DNA from: JBBIND01 sp037444075 | GTDB taxonomy: Bacteria > Acidobacteriota > Terriglobia > Bryobacterales > Bryobacteraceae | Assembly: GCA_037444075.1 (NCBI GenBank) | Contig: JBBIND010000002.1 | Location: 62,001-126,000 of the forward strand | Direction: 5' to 3' | DNA: 64,000 bases | In this document: piece by piece, positions 8,834-18,403 of the stretch | How the letters are laid out: each line of letters opens with the position of its first letter | Position numbering within the stretch: the stretch's first letter is position 1 | The notes under the pieces: model-generated | The model's input: only the letters and a program-made list of their open reading frames with translations | Database searches by the model: none | Told to the model about the DNA's origin: nothing | Made by a program: the position numbers and the translations under genes

Positions 8834-9550
8834 ATGGCTGAGCGAAACCGCTATTCACCCTATTCCGCGCCGAGCTTCATCGGCGGCGCACTCATCATCC
8901 TGGCGGGTGTGGTGTTACTGCTGGACAACTTCGGGGTGGTGAGCGCCCGCGATGTCTTCAGGCTGTGGCCGGCGCTGCTGGTTTTGTTCGGTGTGCGGCA
9001 AATCGTACGCGGGTACGGCTCGTTTGAACGCATCTTCGGGCTCATCGTCGCCATCGCCGGGGCCCTGTGGCTGAGCCGCCGGCTCGGCTGGTACGATCCG
9101 GACTGGCGCTATGTCTTGCCCGCCCTCCTGATTCTCCTGGGTGTCGGGCTGCTGACCAGGACTTTGGCCGCACGCGGCGAATCCGGCGGCTTGCCGGGGC
9201 CAAGGTCCGCCTCCCGGCTGAATGAGTGGGCCGCCTTCGGCGGAGGACGTTACGTGAGCAACGCCAAGGATTTTCAGGGCGGCGAAGTGGCGGCGGTCTT
9301 TGGCGGCTACGAAGTGGACCTTGCCAAGGCGGACATAGCCGGCCCCGAAGCGGTGCTCAACGTGTTTGCGGCGTTCGGCAGCGTGGAGATACGCGTGCCA
9401 GAGGATTGGAGCGTCGAATGCCGCGGCACACCCATTCTGGGCGGGTTTGAAGATCACACAGCGCACCGTCAACTGGAGCCCGGCGCCCCGGAGAAACGCC
9501 TGGTGGTGCGTGGCATGGCCATCTTCGGAGGGGTGGAAATTAAGAATTGA
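8834..9550 (+). CDS. LiaI/LiaF-like membrane protein (DUF5668 plus cell-wall-active antibiotic response C-terminal domain)
   Basis: About 238 aa. The N-terminal part has four short hydrophobic segments including FIGGALIILAGVVLLLDNFG, then LWPALLVLFGV and a second WRYVLPALLILLGVGLL unit. The C-terminal part (AFGGGRYVSNAKDFQGGEV, VFGGYEVDL, FAAFGSVEIRVP, AIFGGVEI) is the glycine-rich beta-repeat seen in LiaF and related toastrack proteins. The start at 8834 is preceded by GGAGG at 8819-8823. It is followed after 51 bp by a LytS-type kinase and LytTR regulator, so I infer an envelope-stress sensing or modulating role; LiaF in Firmicutes inhibits its partner kinase. Confidence 0.8.
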   Translation: MAERNRYSPYSAPSFIGGALIILAGVVLLLDNFGVVSARDVFRLWPALLVLFGVRQIVRGYGSFERIFGLIVAIAGALWLSRRLGWYDPDWRYVLPALLILLGVGLLTRTLAARGESGGLPGPRSASRLNEWAAFGGGRYVSNAKDFQGGEVAAVFGGYEVDLAKADIAGPEAVLNVFAAFGSVEIRVPEDWSVECRGTPILGGFEDHTAHRQLEPGAPEKRLVVRGMAIFGGVEIKN

Positions 9551-9601
9551 AGATGCAGCGCGGAGGCCTTCCAAGGGTCTTCGCGGGCGGGCTGACAAGG
9601 C

Positions 9602-10678
9602 ATGGACGCGATTCTGCTCCGCAAGGCACGCAACGGTTTCTACCTGGCTTGGGCGCCATTGTGCGCGCTGCTGGCCGCGTTGCTGGCCGCTGTGGGCGGC
9701 CTGGACTGGCAGACGGCGGTTCCGGCAGCCCTTCTGTTGTGCCTCGCCTACGCCTTTATCTGCCGCTCCTCCTGGTACTTGTGCCGGGCGCTGCCACCGC
9801 GGCGCGCCGGCACTGCCGTTTCCATCGCCTCCCTGCTCCCGGCTGCGGCCGCTGCCAGCCTGCTGTGGGCCGGGACTGTTACCTGGCTATCCGGACGGCT
9901 CCCAGAGGACTGGGCCCAGGACTTGGCTTCGCAGGGGCCGCTGCTGTTCGGTTTCGGCGTGCTGTGCTATTTGCTCTCCTCCGCTTATCACCACCTGGTG
10001 CTCGCCTGGCTCGCTTCCCGGAACGCGGAGCGCCGTGAGATGGACGCCCGCCTGGCGGCGCGGGAGGCGGAGCTGCGCTGGTTGCGGGCGCAGCTGAACC
10101 CTCACTTTCTCCTCAACAGCCTCCATTCAATCAGTGCCTTGGCGGGTTCGGACCCCTCCGGCGCACGGCGTATGTGCGAGTTGCTGGGTGGATTCCTACG
10201 CGCCTCACTCGAGCTGACGGACCGGGCCACGATTTTCCTCAGCGAGGAACTCGACCTCGCCCGGGACTACCTGGCCATCGAGCGGGTACGCTTCGGTGGA
10301 CGCCTTAGTTTCTGTGAAACCGTGGGCGAAGACTGCCTGGATTGGCGCCTGCCTCCGCTGTTGCTTCAACCTTTGGTGGAGAACGCCGTGAAACATGGCG
10401 TGGCCAAGACAACGGGATCCGCCGATGTACGCCTGGAGGTACTCCGCGAGGGGGTGGGGCTGAAGGTGATCATTGACAACGCCGTCGACGGAGAGAACGC
10501 CAAGGGGGGACGCGGAGGCTCGGGTCTTGCCAACGTACGGCAGCGCTTGCTGGCCACTTACGGTGAGGCGGCATCCCTGGTGACGGCCGCCGCTCATGGC
10601 CGGCATCGGGTGGAGCTCTGGCTGCCCCCGGCGACAGAAGTCCGGCGCCGGGACGCCCGTTTCGAGGAGGAACGTTGA
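9602..10678 (+). CDS. LytS/YehU-type sensor histidine kinase
   Basis: 358 aa membrane kinase of the His_kinase (PF06580) family. The first 140 residues contain about four transmembrane segments, followed by a coiled helix (RREMDARLAAREAELRWL). The phospho-acceptor motif QLNPHFLLNSLHSI places the conserved His at residue 168. The ATP-binding domain has LLLQPLVENAVKHGV (N box) and GGRGGSGLANVRQRL (G box). It overlaps the downstream LytTR response regulator by 4 bp, forming a cognate pair. No extracellular ligand domain is evident, so the signal may come through the membrane, possibly with the LiaF-like neighbour. Confidence 0.88.
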   Translation: MDAILLRKARNGFYLAWAPLCALLAALLAAVGGLDWQTAVPAALLLCLAYAFICRSSWYLCRALPPRRAGTAVSIASLLPAAAAASLLWAGTVTWLSGRLPEDWAQDLASQGPLLFGFGVLCYLLSSAYHHLVLAWLASRNAERREMDARLAAREAELRWLRAQLNPHFLLNSLHSISALAGSDPSGARRMCELLGGFLRASLELTDRATIFLSEELDLARDYLAIERVRFGGRLSFCETVGEDCLDWRLPPLLLQPLVENAVKHGVAKTTGSADVRLEVLREGVGLKVIIDNAVDGENAKGGRGGSGLANVRQRLLATYGEAASLVTAAAHGRHRVELWLPPATEVRRRDARFEEER

Positions 10679-11430
10679 CGCGACGGAAACTCACCGCGCT
10701 CGTGGCCGACGATGAAGAACTTTCGCGGCGCTACTTGCGCGAACTGCTGGCAGCGCAGCCCGAGATTGAGATTGCCGCCGAGTGCGCGGATGGTTTTGAG
10801 GCTGTCAAGGCTGCTTCGGAGATCTCGCCTGATCTCGTTTTTCTGGACGTACAGATGCCAAAGCTGGACGGTTTCGAAGTGCTCGAGCTCATTGAACCCG
10901 TGCCGGCGGTCATCTTCGTCACCGCGCATGACCGCTATGCCTTGCGCGCTTTCGAGGTTCATGCAGTGGACTACCTGCTGAAGCCGTTCGGCGAGGATCG
11001 CTTCCGCGAAGCCCTGGAGCGCGCCCTCCAGCGGCTCGGCGAGACACTGCCCCCCGCTGCTGACCTGGCTGACGCGGCCCGCCCGCCCAGCCGGTATCTG
11101 GAGCGCATCGTGGTAAAGGATGGCCCTTCCGTGCATGTCATCCCTGCGGCGGAGCTTGACTACGCCGAAGCCCAGGACGATTATGTGGCCCTGTGCGCGG
11201 GCGGGCGTAAGTTATTGAAGCAACAAACCCTGACCAGCCTCGAAGCGCGGCTCGATCCAGCACAGTTCGTGCGCGTGCACCGCCGCTGCCTGGTCAACCT
11301 CGAGCGTGTGGCCCGCATCGAGCCGTACGGAAAGGGCACCCGCCTGGCGATTCTGCGCGACGGCACGCGCCTGCCGGTGAGCGAAAGCGGCTATGCCCGC
11401 CTGAAGACGTTGCTGGGCGACGCCGGCTGA
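10675..11430 (+). CDS. LytTR-family response regulator
   Basis: 251 aa. The receiver domain has the acidic pocket ADDEE, phospho-acceptor Asp58 in FLDVQMP, and the conserved Lys in YLLKPFGEDRF. The C-terminal LytTR DNA-binding domain shows IPAAELDYAEAQDDYVAL and the family run FVRVHRRCLVNL. It starts with TTG inside the kinase stop (TTGA) after an excellent GAGGAGG ribosome site at 10664-10670. It presumably binds a pair of direct repeats at target promoters, as LytTR regulators do. Confidence 0.9.
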   Translation: MTRRKLTALVADDEELSRRYLRELLAAQPEIEIAAECADGFEAVKAASEISPDLVFLDVQMPKLDGFEVLELIEPVPAVIFVTAHDRYALRAFEVHAVDYLLKPFGEDRFREALERALQRLGETLPPAADLADAARPPSRYLERIVVKDGPSVHVIPAAELDYAEAQDDYVALCAGGRKLLKQQTLTSLEARLDPAQFVRVHRRCLVNLERVARIEPYGKGTRLAILRDGTRLPVSESGYARLKTLLGDAG

Positions 11431-11472
11431 AAGCCGCTGCCTAGCTTGGGAGCATTTTCCTCTAATCATGCT

Positions 11473-13173
11473 ATGCTGAGGGGCGTGTTCTCCCTCGCTG
11501 GAAACGTGTTGTCAGCATTTTTGTTTCTGTTGCTGACCGCCGGGCAGGGCGGCTCGGATTCAAGCCTGGTGCCCATCCTGGAGCAGGAGCTCAAGAGGAA
11601 CTTCGAGGCTCTCCAGGAAAAAGCGGACCCCGCTCCTTACTACATTGCTTACGCGGTCACCGAGGTGCAGACGGAAAGCCTGAGCGCGGAGGCGGGGAGC
11701 CTGGAACACCACTCGAATACGAGGGTGCGCCGCCTGGACGTCAGCGTGCGCGTGGGAAGCCGCAAGCTGGACAACTACCACCCCGTGCGAGGCGAGAATC
11801 CCCGCTTCACGGGCGGCGCCCAACTGGCTCTCGAAGACAACCCTGCCGCCATCCGGCAGCGGCTCTGGCTGGAAACCGATCGGGTATACAGGCTCGCGGC
11901 GCAGCGCCTCATCAAAATCCGCGCGGACAAGCAGGCCAAAGTCGAGGGAGAGGACACTCCGGATGACTTCTCCAAGGAAGAGCCGTCCGTGGCGATGACC
12001 CCGGAGCCGGCTCCCGAGAAGTTGCCCGCCGAGTGGAGCGACCGCGTGCGGCGGCTATCCGCCACTCTGGCGGAAGGCACGTTCCTGCTGGAGACTCAGG
12101 CCGTGTTGACCAGCCAACGGGAGGTGCGTCATCTCGTAGACACCGAAGGCAGCCGGCTCAGGCACGGCACGACGCGCCTGCGCCTGAGTCTCTCTGCCCG
12201 AGCCAAAGCACCTGACGGGATGGATCTGGCTCTCAGCGAGACCTTTGACGCCGCCACCCTGGCAGGCTTGCCTGGCGAGGCTGAACTTCAGGCGGCCGCC
12301 CGGCGGCTGGGAGAGCAGGTCGCCCGATTGGCGTCCGCGCCGCTCGTGGAACCGTTTGTGGGACCGGCGCTTCTGTCCGGTCATGCCGCGGGCGTGTTCT
12401 TCCACGAGATTTTCGGCCACCGCGTAGAGGGTCATCGGCAGAAGGACCAGGCCGACGGCCAGACGTTCTCCCACAGCGTGGGATCGAAGGTGCTGCCGGA
12501 GTTCCTGTCGGTGACGTTTGACCCGACCCGGCGGCGCAGTGGCGAAACGGACCTGAATGGCTGGTATCTCTATGATGACGAAGGTATTCCGGCGCGCCGT
12601 GTGAACGTCGTCGAGAGCGGCATCCTGAAGACCTTCCTTATGTCGCGCTCGCCCATCCGCGGCGTGGACCGTTCCAATGGTCATGGCCGCAGGCAACCGG
12701 GCCTCGAGGTGGTTTCCCGGCAGTCCAACCTGATCGTGGAATCCGCCGTGAAAGCGCCGGAGCCTCGCCTGCGTGAAATGCTGGTGGAGGAAATCAGGCG
12801 GCAGGGCAAGCAGCACGGATACTATTTCGAACGGGTTGTCGGGGGGTACACACAGACCGCCCGTAGAGGGATTCAAGCCTTCATCGTGATTCCGGTGGTG
12901 GTCTACAGAGTCTACGCGGACGGCCGGCCCGACGAACTGGTGCGCGGCGCCGACATCGTCGGCACCCCCTTGACGAGCTTCTCGAAGATACTCGCCGCAG
13001 GTGACCGCAGCGAGGTGTTCAATGGCTTCTGCGGCGCTGAGTCAGGCAGCGTGCCGGTCTCGGCGGTGTCGCCGGCTTTGCTGGTATCGGAAATCGAGAT
13101 TCAGAAGAAGGAAAGCTCGCAGGACCGTCCGCCGCTGCTGCCGGCGCCTCCGCGCGACGGAGGTGGGCGATGA
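11473..13173 (+). CDS. TldD-like metalloprotease (peptidase U62), exported
   Basis: 566 aa. A hydrophobic N-terminus (VFSLAGNVLSAFLFLLLTAG) looks like a signal peptide, which classical cytoplasmic TldD lacks. The zinc-binding motif HEIFGH lies at residues 311-316 within GVFFHEIFGHRVEGHR. A second TldD hallmark is the C-terminal region with SRSPIRGVDRSNGHGRR and the GADIVGTPLTSF run. TldD with TldE forms a heterodimeric protease that trims unfolded peptides and matures microcins. It overlaps the TldE-like gene by 4 bp (ATGA). The start at 11473 was chosen over a TTG at 11446 because it opens directly on the signal peptide. Confidence 0.85.
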   Translation: MLRGVFSLAGNVLSAFLFLLLTAGQGGSDSSLVPILEQELKRNFEALQEKADPAPYYIAYAVTEVQTESLSAEAGSLEHHSNTRVRRLDVSVRVGSRKLDNYHPVRGENPRFTGGAQLALEDNPAAIRQRLWLETDRVYRLAAQRLIKIRADKQAKVEGEDTPDDFSKEEPSVAMTPEPAPEKLPAEWSDRVRRLSATLAEGTFLLETQAVLTSQREVRHLVDTEGSRLRHGTTRLRLSLSARAKAPDGMDLALSETFDAATLAGLPGEAELQAAARRLGEQVARLASAPLVEPFVGPALLSGHAAGVFFHEIFGHRVEGHRQKDQADGQTFSHSVGSKVLPEFLSVTFDPTRRRSGETDLNGWYLYDDEGIPARRVNVVESGILKTFLMSRSPIRGVDRSNGHGRRQPGLEVVSRQSNLIVESAVKAPEPRLREMLVEEIRRQGKQHGYYFERVVGGYTQTARRGIQAFIVIPVVVYRVYADGRPDELVRGADIVGTPLTSFSKILAAGDRSEVFNGFCGAESGSVPVSAVSPALLVSEIEIQKKESSQDRPPLLPAPPRDGGGR

Positions 13174-14954
13174 GGCTCCGTTCCGTCCGCCGGTTGTGCG
13201 TTCCGGCCGCTCTCATTGGCTTCGCGGCCGCGGTTTGGGCGCAGCCCGCTGAGCGGATTCAGGACTCCCTGCTCCAATCGATGCGGCTGGAACTGGAGCG
13301 CTCCCGCAACCTGCTTCTGCCGGGCCTGGATGCGCCTTATTTCATCGAGTACGCCGTGGACGACGTGGAGGCGTTCGGCGTAGCGGCCACGCTCGGAGCG
13401 CTGCTTGACCGGAACAATAACCATTTGCGGGCTCCCCGTATTCAGGTCCGCGTGGGCGGCTATGAGTTCGACAACACCAACTACGCCCTCACGGACTTCT
13501 TCAGTTGGGAACGCTCGGGCCGCAGGCAAATGCCGCTGGACGACGTTCCCTACGCCATGCGCCGCTTCCTGTGGCTGGAGACGGACCGTGCCTACAAGGG
13601 CTCGCTCGAAGCCATCGCCCGCAAGCGTGCCGCTCTCAAGAACTTGACGGCGCGTGAGGAGTTGCAGGATTTTCACAAGGCTGAGGCGAAACGCCTCATT
13701 CAGGACGGCCGGGCGAAGCCGCCGAACGAGAAACTGTGGACCGAGCGCGTGAAGCGCCTGTCGGCTCTGCTGGCGGATTACCCGCAGCTGACGTCCTCGC
13801 AAGTGGATTTCGAGGCTGTGCGCAGCGTGTTCTATCTCGCCAACAGTGAGGGAACGCTTATCCGGCATCCGGAGACGCTGTACTTTGTGCGTGTCCGAGC
13901 GTCGGGTTTGGCCGCCGACGGGATGCCCATCCGCGACGCCGCCTTGGCCATAGGCCTGGAAGAAGGGGACCTGCCCGGCGAGGAAGAACTCGCCCGGATG
14001 GTGCGTGCAGTGGGCGCGGGTATCGCTGCCCTGAGCACGGCGCCGGTGGGTGAGCCTTACTCCGGCCCGGTCCTGTTCGAAGGCGAGGCTTCCGGCCAAT
14101 TGCTGGCGCAACTTCTGGGCGCGAACCTGGGCGCAAGGCGGCGCCCCATTTCGGACCCCGGACGCCCGGCGCCGTTCTCTTCGAGTGAGCTCGAAACGCG
14201 CCTGGGCGCGCGGGTGATGCCGGAGTGGATGGACGTTTCTGATGAACCTAACCTGAAACAGTGGCAGGGCAAGCCGCTGCCCGGCCACTATGTTGTTGAC
14301 ATGGAGGGGATTTCGCCGGAACCGCTCAAGCTGGTTGAGGCAGGCGTGCTGAAGAACCTGCTGACGACGCGTCAGGCAGTGCGCGGCACGCAGTCCTCCA
14401 ACGGGCGCGCGCGCCTGCCGGGAAGCTACGGAGCCAAGAGCGCCGTCTTCGGCAATCTTCTTGTGCGAGCCTCAGGGGGGGTGAGCCAGGCTGATCTCCG
14501 CAAGCGGCTCATGGAAACCGCGGAGCGGATGAACCGCCCGTACGGCATCGTCATCCGCAAGCTGGACTTCCCCACCTCAGCCGGTTGGGAAGGCTTACGC
14601 CGCATGGCGGCGAGTTCGGCGCAGCGCGGCGGCGGCATGGTGTTTAGCCCGCCCGTGCTCGCCTACCGCGTGTATCCTGACGGCCGTGAGGAACTCGTAC
14701 GAGGGCTGCGCTTCCGCGGGCTCTCCGTGCGGGTGCTTCGCGATATCCTCGCAGCCTCGGCGGAGCCCCACCTGTTCAACTTTCTCGCCAACGCCGCGCC
14801 GTTGTCGATGATGGGTGCGGGCGGCTACGTAGCCCCGAGCGCGGTGGTAGCCCCGTCACTCCTGTTCGAGGACATCGAAATCGAGCGGGCGGATGATGAT
14901 TTGCCGGTGTTGCCCATCGTGCCGCCACCGGCCATTGCCCGCGCCCTGAGATGA
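13170..14954 (+). CDS. TldE/PmbA-like partner protein, exported
   Basis: 594 aa with signal peptide RLCVPAALIGFAAAVWAQP. It is a paralogue of the upstream TldD-like protein: both share a YFIEYAVDDVEAF / YYIAYAVTEVQTE opening, a WLETDRAYK / WLETDRVYR run and an LVRGLRFRG / LVRGADIVG ending. At the place of HEIFGH it reads EASGQLLAQLLGAN, so the catalytic motif is absent, as in TldE/PmbA. I infer a non-catalytic or substrate-shaping subunit of an exported TldD/E heterodimer. No peptide precursor or transporter gene is visible nearby. Confidence 0.8.
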   Translation: MRLRSVRRLCVPAALIGFAAAVWAQPAERIQDSLLQSMRLELERSRNLLLPGLDAPYFIEYAVDDVEAFGVAATLGALLDRNNNHLRAPRIQVRVGGYEFDNTNYALTDFFSWERSGRRQMPLDDVPYAMRRFLWLETDRAYKGSLEAIARKRAALKNLTAREELQDFHKAEAKRLIQDGRAKPPNEKLWTERVKRLSALLADYPQLTSSQVDFEAVRSVFYLANSEGTLIRHPETLYFVRVRASGLAADGMPIRDAALAIGLEEGDLPGEEELARMVRAVGAGIAALSTAPVGEPYSGPVLFEGEASGQLLAQLLGANLGARRRPISDPGRPAPFSSSELETRLGARVMPEWMDVSDEPNLKQWQGKPLPGHYVVDMEGISPEPLKLVEAGVLKNLLTTRQAVRGTQSSNGRARLPGSYGAKSAVFGNLLVRASGGVSQADLRKRLMETAERMNRPYGIVIRKLDFPTSAGWEGLRRMAASSAQRGGGMVFSPPVLAYRVYPDGREELVRGLRFRGLSVRVLRDILAASAEPHLFNFLANAAPLSMMGAGGYVAPSAVVAPSLLFEDIEIERADDDLPVLPIVPPPAIARALR

Positions 14955-14964
14955 ACCTGCCTCA

Positions 14965-17298
14965 ATGGGCCTGCTGAGCCGCACGATATTTCGCGAAGTC
15001 GTTTCCAGTGCCCTGCTGGGGACGATGCTGTTCACCTTCGTGCTGTTCCTGCAGAAGCTCGGCAAGCTGTTCGAGATTCTGGTGAGGAGTTCGGCGCCGC
15101 TGCCGACGGTAGGCTATCTGTTCGCCCTGGTGCTCCCCCCCACGCTCACTTTCGCCGTGCCGGTAGGCGCGCTGGTGGGTGTGCTGGTGGGATTGAACCG
15201 CATGTCGAGCGACGGCGAGATCATCGCCATGCGCGCCGGAGGCATCCCGGGCCGCAAGACACTGCCCCCGGTGCTGGCTTTCGCGCTGCTGGCCACCGGC
15301 GTGGCTGCCGCTGCAACGCTCTGGCTGACGCCCCTTTCCATTCGGGAAACTTACCGGCTGCTGAACCGGCTCGCTGCGGAGCAACTCACGGCGGAAATCC
15401 AACCCCGCATTTTTGAAGAGTCCTTCCCGAACGCCGTCCTGTACGTAGGAGACGTCATCCCGGGTCCGGTGGTGCAGTGGCGCAACATCTTCATGGCGGA
15501 CATGACGCCCCCGGAAGAGCGTCAGAGTGATGCACGAGAGTACGGCGAAAGCCCGCGCATCACGATCGCCGCCCAGGCGATTGCGGTGCCTGATCTCGCC
15601 GCCAACCGCATCCAACTCTCCCTGACCGGGGCGAGTTCCCACGACGTCGGCCGCAACCCGGACGATTACTACATCACCGCCTTTCCGCAGGGCGAGCAGG
15701 CGCTGGATGCGAGCGAGCGCGACGAACGTCAGGCGCGCGGCTACACGGCCATGGATACGCGGCCCTTGTGGAAGGAAGCCGCGCACTCCTACGAGGCGGC
15801 TATCGAGCTTCATCAGCGGCTTGCCTTGCCTCTGGCTTGCATACTGCTGGCCCTGGTAGGGGTGCCTTTGGGCGTCTCCTCCCGCAAAGCCGGCAAGTCC
15901 GCGGCGATTGTAGTCACAGTCAGCCTGGCATTCCTTTACTACATGGCGCTGATCAGCCTGATCGGCATGGCCCGCCAGGGGCAACTGCCCGTAGAGTTGG
16001 CCGTTTGGGCGCCGAACGCGGTGCTGGCCATTGCTGCTGTTATTCTCATGCTGCGTTTGGAGAAGCCGGGAGAGCGTGATTTTCTCGGCCGGGTGCGCGC
16101 TCTGCCGCAGACCTTCATTGGCGTCTTTCGGAAACGCCTCCCCAAGCCTCAGCCCGGTTTGGTCAGCACGAACGGACGGCGCCTTGGCAAGCCGCTCTTG
16201 TTCCCGTTGCTGGTGGACACGTATGTGCTGGGCAGCTTCATGTTCTATTTCTTCCTGCTGCTCGCCAGCTTCGTGGGCATGGCGCACGTGTTCACGTTCT
16301 TCGAACTGCTGGGAGATATCGTCAAGAACTCCATTCCTTTCGGACGCGTACTTACGTACCACCTCTTCCTGACGCCCAAACTGATCTATGATTCGGCGCC
16401 CTTGAGCGTGCTGGTGGCGGTCCTGGTGACGTTCGGCCTCCTCAGCAAGAGCAACGAAGTAACCGCCATGAAGGCGTGCGGCGTGAGTCTATACCGCCTG
16501 TCCGTTCCCATCCTCATGATGAGCGGTTTGCTGAGCGTGGCCCTGTTTGCCTTTGACCACTACCACGTTCCGGAAGCCAACCGCGTTCAGGACGCCATCC
16601 GCAATGAAATCAAAGGCCGCCCGGTGCAAACCTATCTGCGGCCGGACCGCAAGTGGATTTTCGGAACCGGACCACGCATCTACTATTACAAGTACTTCGA
16701 GCCGGCCGAACGGCTCATGGTGGGCATCAACGTCTATGAGTTGGATTCGGAGACGTTCCGCCTGAAGCGCCACATTGCCGCCGAGCGCGCCCGCTGGGAA
16801 CCTTCGCTCAAGACCTGGGTGTTCCAGAACGGCTGGGTGCGTGACATAGAGGGAGTGCGCGTCACGCGGCACGAAAGCTTCCAGGGTCAGCCTAAGACCT
16901 TTCCGCAGTTGACCGAGGAACCCGGCTACTTCCTGAAGGAAGTAAAGCAGGACAAGCAGATGAACTACCAGGAACTGGCCAACTACATCCGCGAGCTACG
17001 GCAGAGCGGATTCGACACTGTCCGGCTCCAGGTGCAGTTCCACAAGAAGTTCTCCGTTCCCCTGTTCGCCTTGATCATGGCCGTGATATCCGCTCCGTTT
17101 GCGTTCCTCACGGGCAGCCGGGGAGCCATGGCAGGCGTCGGAGTCAGCTTCGGCCTGGCCATAGCGTATTGGGCGGTGAGCCAGTTGTTTGAGCAGGTCG
17201 GCAACCTGAACCAACTGCCGCCGGTGATGGCTGCCTGGGCTCCCGACGCCGTCTTCCTGCTTGCCGGCGTCTCCCTGTTCACCCGGTTGCGCACCTGA
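14965..17298 (+). CDS. Fused LptF-LptG permease
   Basis: 777 aa, about twice the length of a YjgP/YjgQ permease (about 360-390 aa). The first half (residues 1-365) starts LLSRTIFREVVSSALLGTML and has the conserved VPVGALVGVLVGLNRMSSDGE run. The second half (from about residue 400) starts LLVDTYVLGSFMFYFFLLLA and repeats the pattern as APLSVLVAVLVTFGLLSKSNE with MKACGVSLYRL. Each half has a periplasmic jelly-roll between transmembrane helices 3 and 4. LptF and LptG form the membrane part of the LptB2FGC machine that moves lipopolysaccharide to the outer membrane. No lptB or lptC is in the window. Confidence 0.88.
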   Translation: MGLLSRTIFREVVSSALLGTMLFTFVLFLQKLGKLFEILVRSSAPLPTVGYLFALVLPPTLTFAVPVGALVGVLVGLNRMSSDGEIIAMRAGGIPGRKTLPPVLAFALLATGVAAAATLWLTPLSIRETYRLLNRLAAEQLTAEIQPRIFEESFPNAVLYVGDVIPGPVVQWRNIFMADMTPPEERQSDAREYGESPRITIAAQAIAVPDLAANRIQLSLTGASSHDVGRNPDDYYITAFPQGEQALDASERDERQARGYTAMDTRPLWKEAAHSYEAAIELHQRLALPLACILLALVGVPLGVSSRKAGKSAAIVVTVSLAFLYYMALISLIGMARQGQLPVELAVWAPNAVLAIAAVILMLRLEKPGERDFLGRVRALPQTFIGVFRKRLPKPQPGLVSTNGRRLGKPLLFPLLVDTYVLGSFMFYFFLLLASFVGMAHVFTFFELLGDIVKNSIPFGRVLTYHLFLTPKLIYDSAPLSVLVAVLVTFGLLSKSNEVTAMKACGVSLYRLSVPILMMSGLLSVALFAFDHYHVPEANRVQDAIRNEIKGRPVQTYLRPDRKWIFGTGPRIYYYKYFEPAERLMVGINVYELDSETFRLKRHIAAERARWEPSLKTWVFQNGWVRDIEGVRVTRHESFQGQPKTFPQLTEEPGYFLKEVKQDKQMNYQELANYIRELRQSGFDTVRLQVQFHKKFSVPLFALIMAVISAPFAFLTGSRGAMAGVGVSFGLAIAYWAVSQLFEQVGNLNQLPPVMAAWAPDAVFLLAGVSLFTRLRT

Positions 17299-17354
17299 AA
17301 CCGCGCTCGGGACAGGTTGCGGCGCCCGCAGGCCGCTGTCGCCTCCCGCGGTCT

Positions 17355-17370
17355 TCCGCCGGCCGGCGGA
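17355..17370. repeat. 16-bp perfect palindrome upstream of phosphoesterase gene
   Basis: TCCGCCGGCCGGCGGA reads the same on both strands and lies 57 bp after the lptFG stop and 55 bp before the phosphoesterase ATG. It could be part of a terminator stem or an operator; no T-tract follows it. Confidence 0.35.
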
Positions 17371-17425
17371 TGCCGTGCATGAAGCTGATATCATGGGTGG
17401 CCCGGATAGAATCCGCTCGAACCCC

Positions 17426-18403
17426 ATGCTAAGAACCGCGCGCAATCTACTTTTTCGGATCGCAGTGCTGGCGCCGCTGCTGGCGTTTGTGGCCCCGGCA
17501 CAGACCGGCTCCGTTCTGGATTTCCTGCACGTCTCCGACACCCACGTCATGGATCTGGGCGGCGTGCATCCGAAGATCGCCGCCGCCCGGAAGCACTACG
17601 AACCCAGCGCCGCCGCCTTCACGGAGTTCCTGGAGAGTGTGGCGCGCGAACGGCGGCCCGCGTTTGTTCTCCACACGGGCGATTTGATCGACGCCTACAG
17701 CTTTGCCGGCGCCGATAGGGAGATTGTCTATCGCCAGGTGGATCGCTTCAGGCAAATCCATGACCGCAGCCCGCTGCCCCTGTTCCTGACGCTGGGCAAC
17801 CACGACATCAATCACTACGGGTTGGCGGGGGAGAAGGAAGGGATCGTGGCGGATCAGTCCGTGGCCGGCCGGGCGCGGGCGGATTGGATCCGGGCAAGCG
17901 GCAGCTTCCGCGACGGCACTTACTACAGCTTCGAAAGAAAGGTTGGCGCGACGCGCTACGTCTTTCTGGTGCTCGACAACGGATACTACGGGGCCGATCC
18001 AGGCAGCCTGGGCGGCGGTGGGGTCCGTCAGTTCGATTTGGAGCGCGCACAGCTTCAATGGTTGAGACGTCAGGCTGCTGCCCACCGAGACGATGTGGTG
18101 ATTCTGGCCATGCACGTGCCATTGGGCAGCGATGCCGCCTCGCAGGCCATCAAGGAAGCCGTGGCGGGCTGCCACAAGCTGCCGTTGGTGTTGGCCGGCC
18201 ACATTCATAGCGAGTCGATCGAGGAAATCCAGATAGGGTCAAACCGCGCCCTCCAGGTGAGGACAGGAGCGTTCGCCCAGAGCCCCGACAATTGGCGCCT
18301 GATCAGGCTCCGGGAAGACCGGATCGAGCTCTCCGCCGTGGGCAAGCCGGAACAAGTCGTGCGGACCATCGGCGTGCTGCAACCCGTCCACGCCGGGCCA
18401 TAG
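17426..18403 (+). CDS. Exported metallophosphoesterase
   Basis: 325 aa with signal peptide (LLFRIAVLAPLLAFVAPAQT). The calcineurin-like phosphoesterase motifs are all present: DTH in FLHVSDTHVMD, GDLID, GNHDIN, MHVP and GHIHS. These residues bind two metal ions in the family. The substrate is not predictable; family members hydrolyse nucleotides, sphingomyelin or phosphoproteins. The frame extends upstream to 17261 into the lptFG 3' end, but the signal peptide starts at the ATG at 17426, so that start is used. It may be transcribed separately from lptFG. Confidence 0.82.
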   Translation: MLRTARNLLFRIAVLAPLLAFVAPAQTGSVLDFLHVSDTHVMDLGGVHPKIAAARKHYEPSAAAFTEFLESVARERRPAFVLHTGDLIDAYSFAGADREIVYRQVDRFRQIHDRSPLPLFLTLGNHDINHYGLAGEKEGIVADQSVAGRARADWIRASGSFRDGTYYSFERKVGATRYVFLVLDNGYYGADPGSLGGGGVRQFDLERAQLQWLRRQAAAHRDDVVILAMHVPLGSDAASQAIKEAVAGCHKLPLVLAGHIHSESIEEIQIGSNRALQVRTGAFAQSPDNWRLIRLREDRIELSAVGKPEQVVRTIGVLQPVHAGP

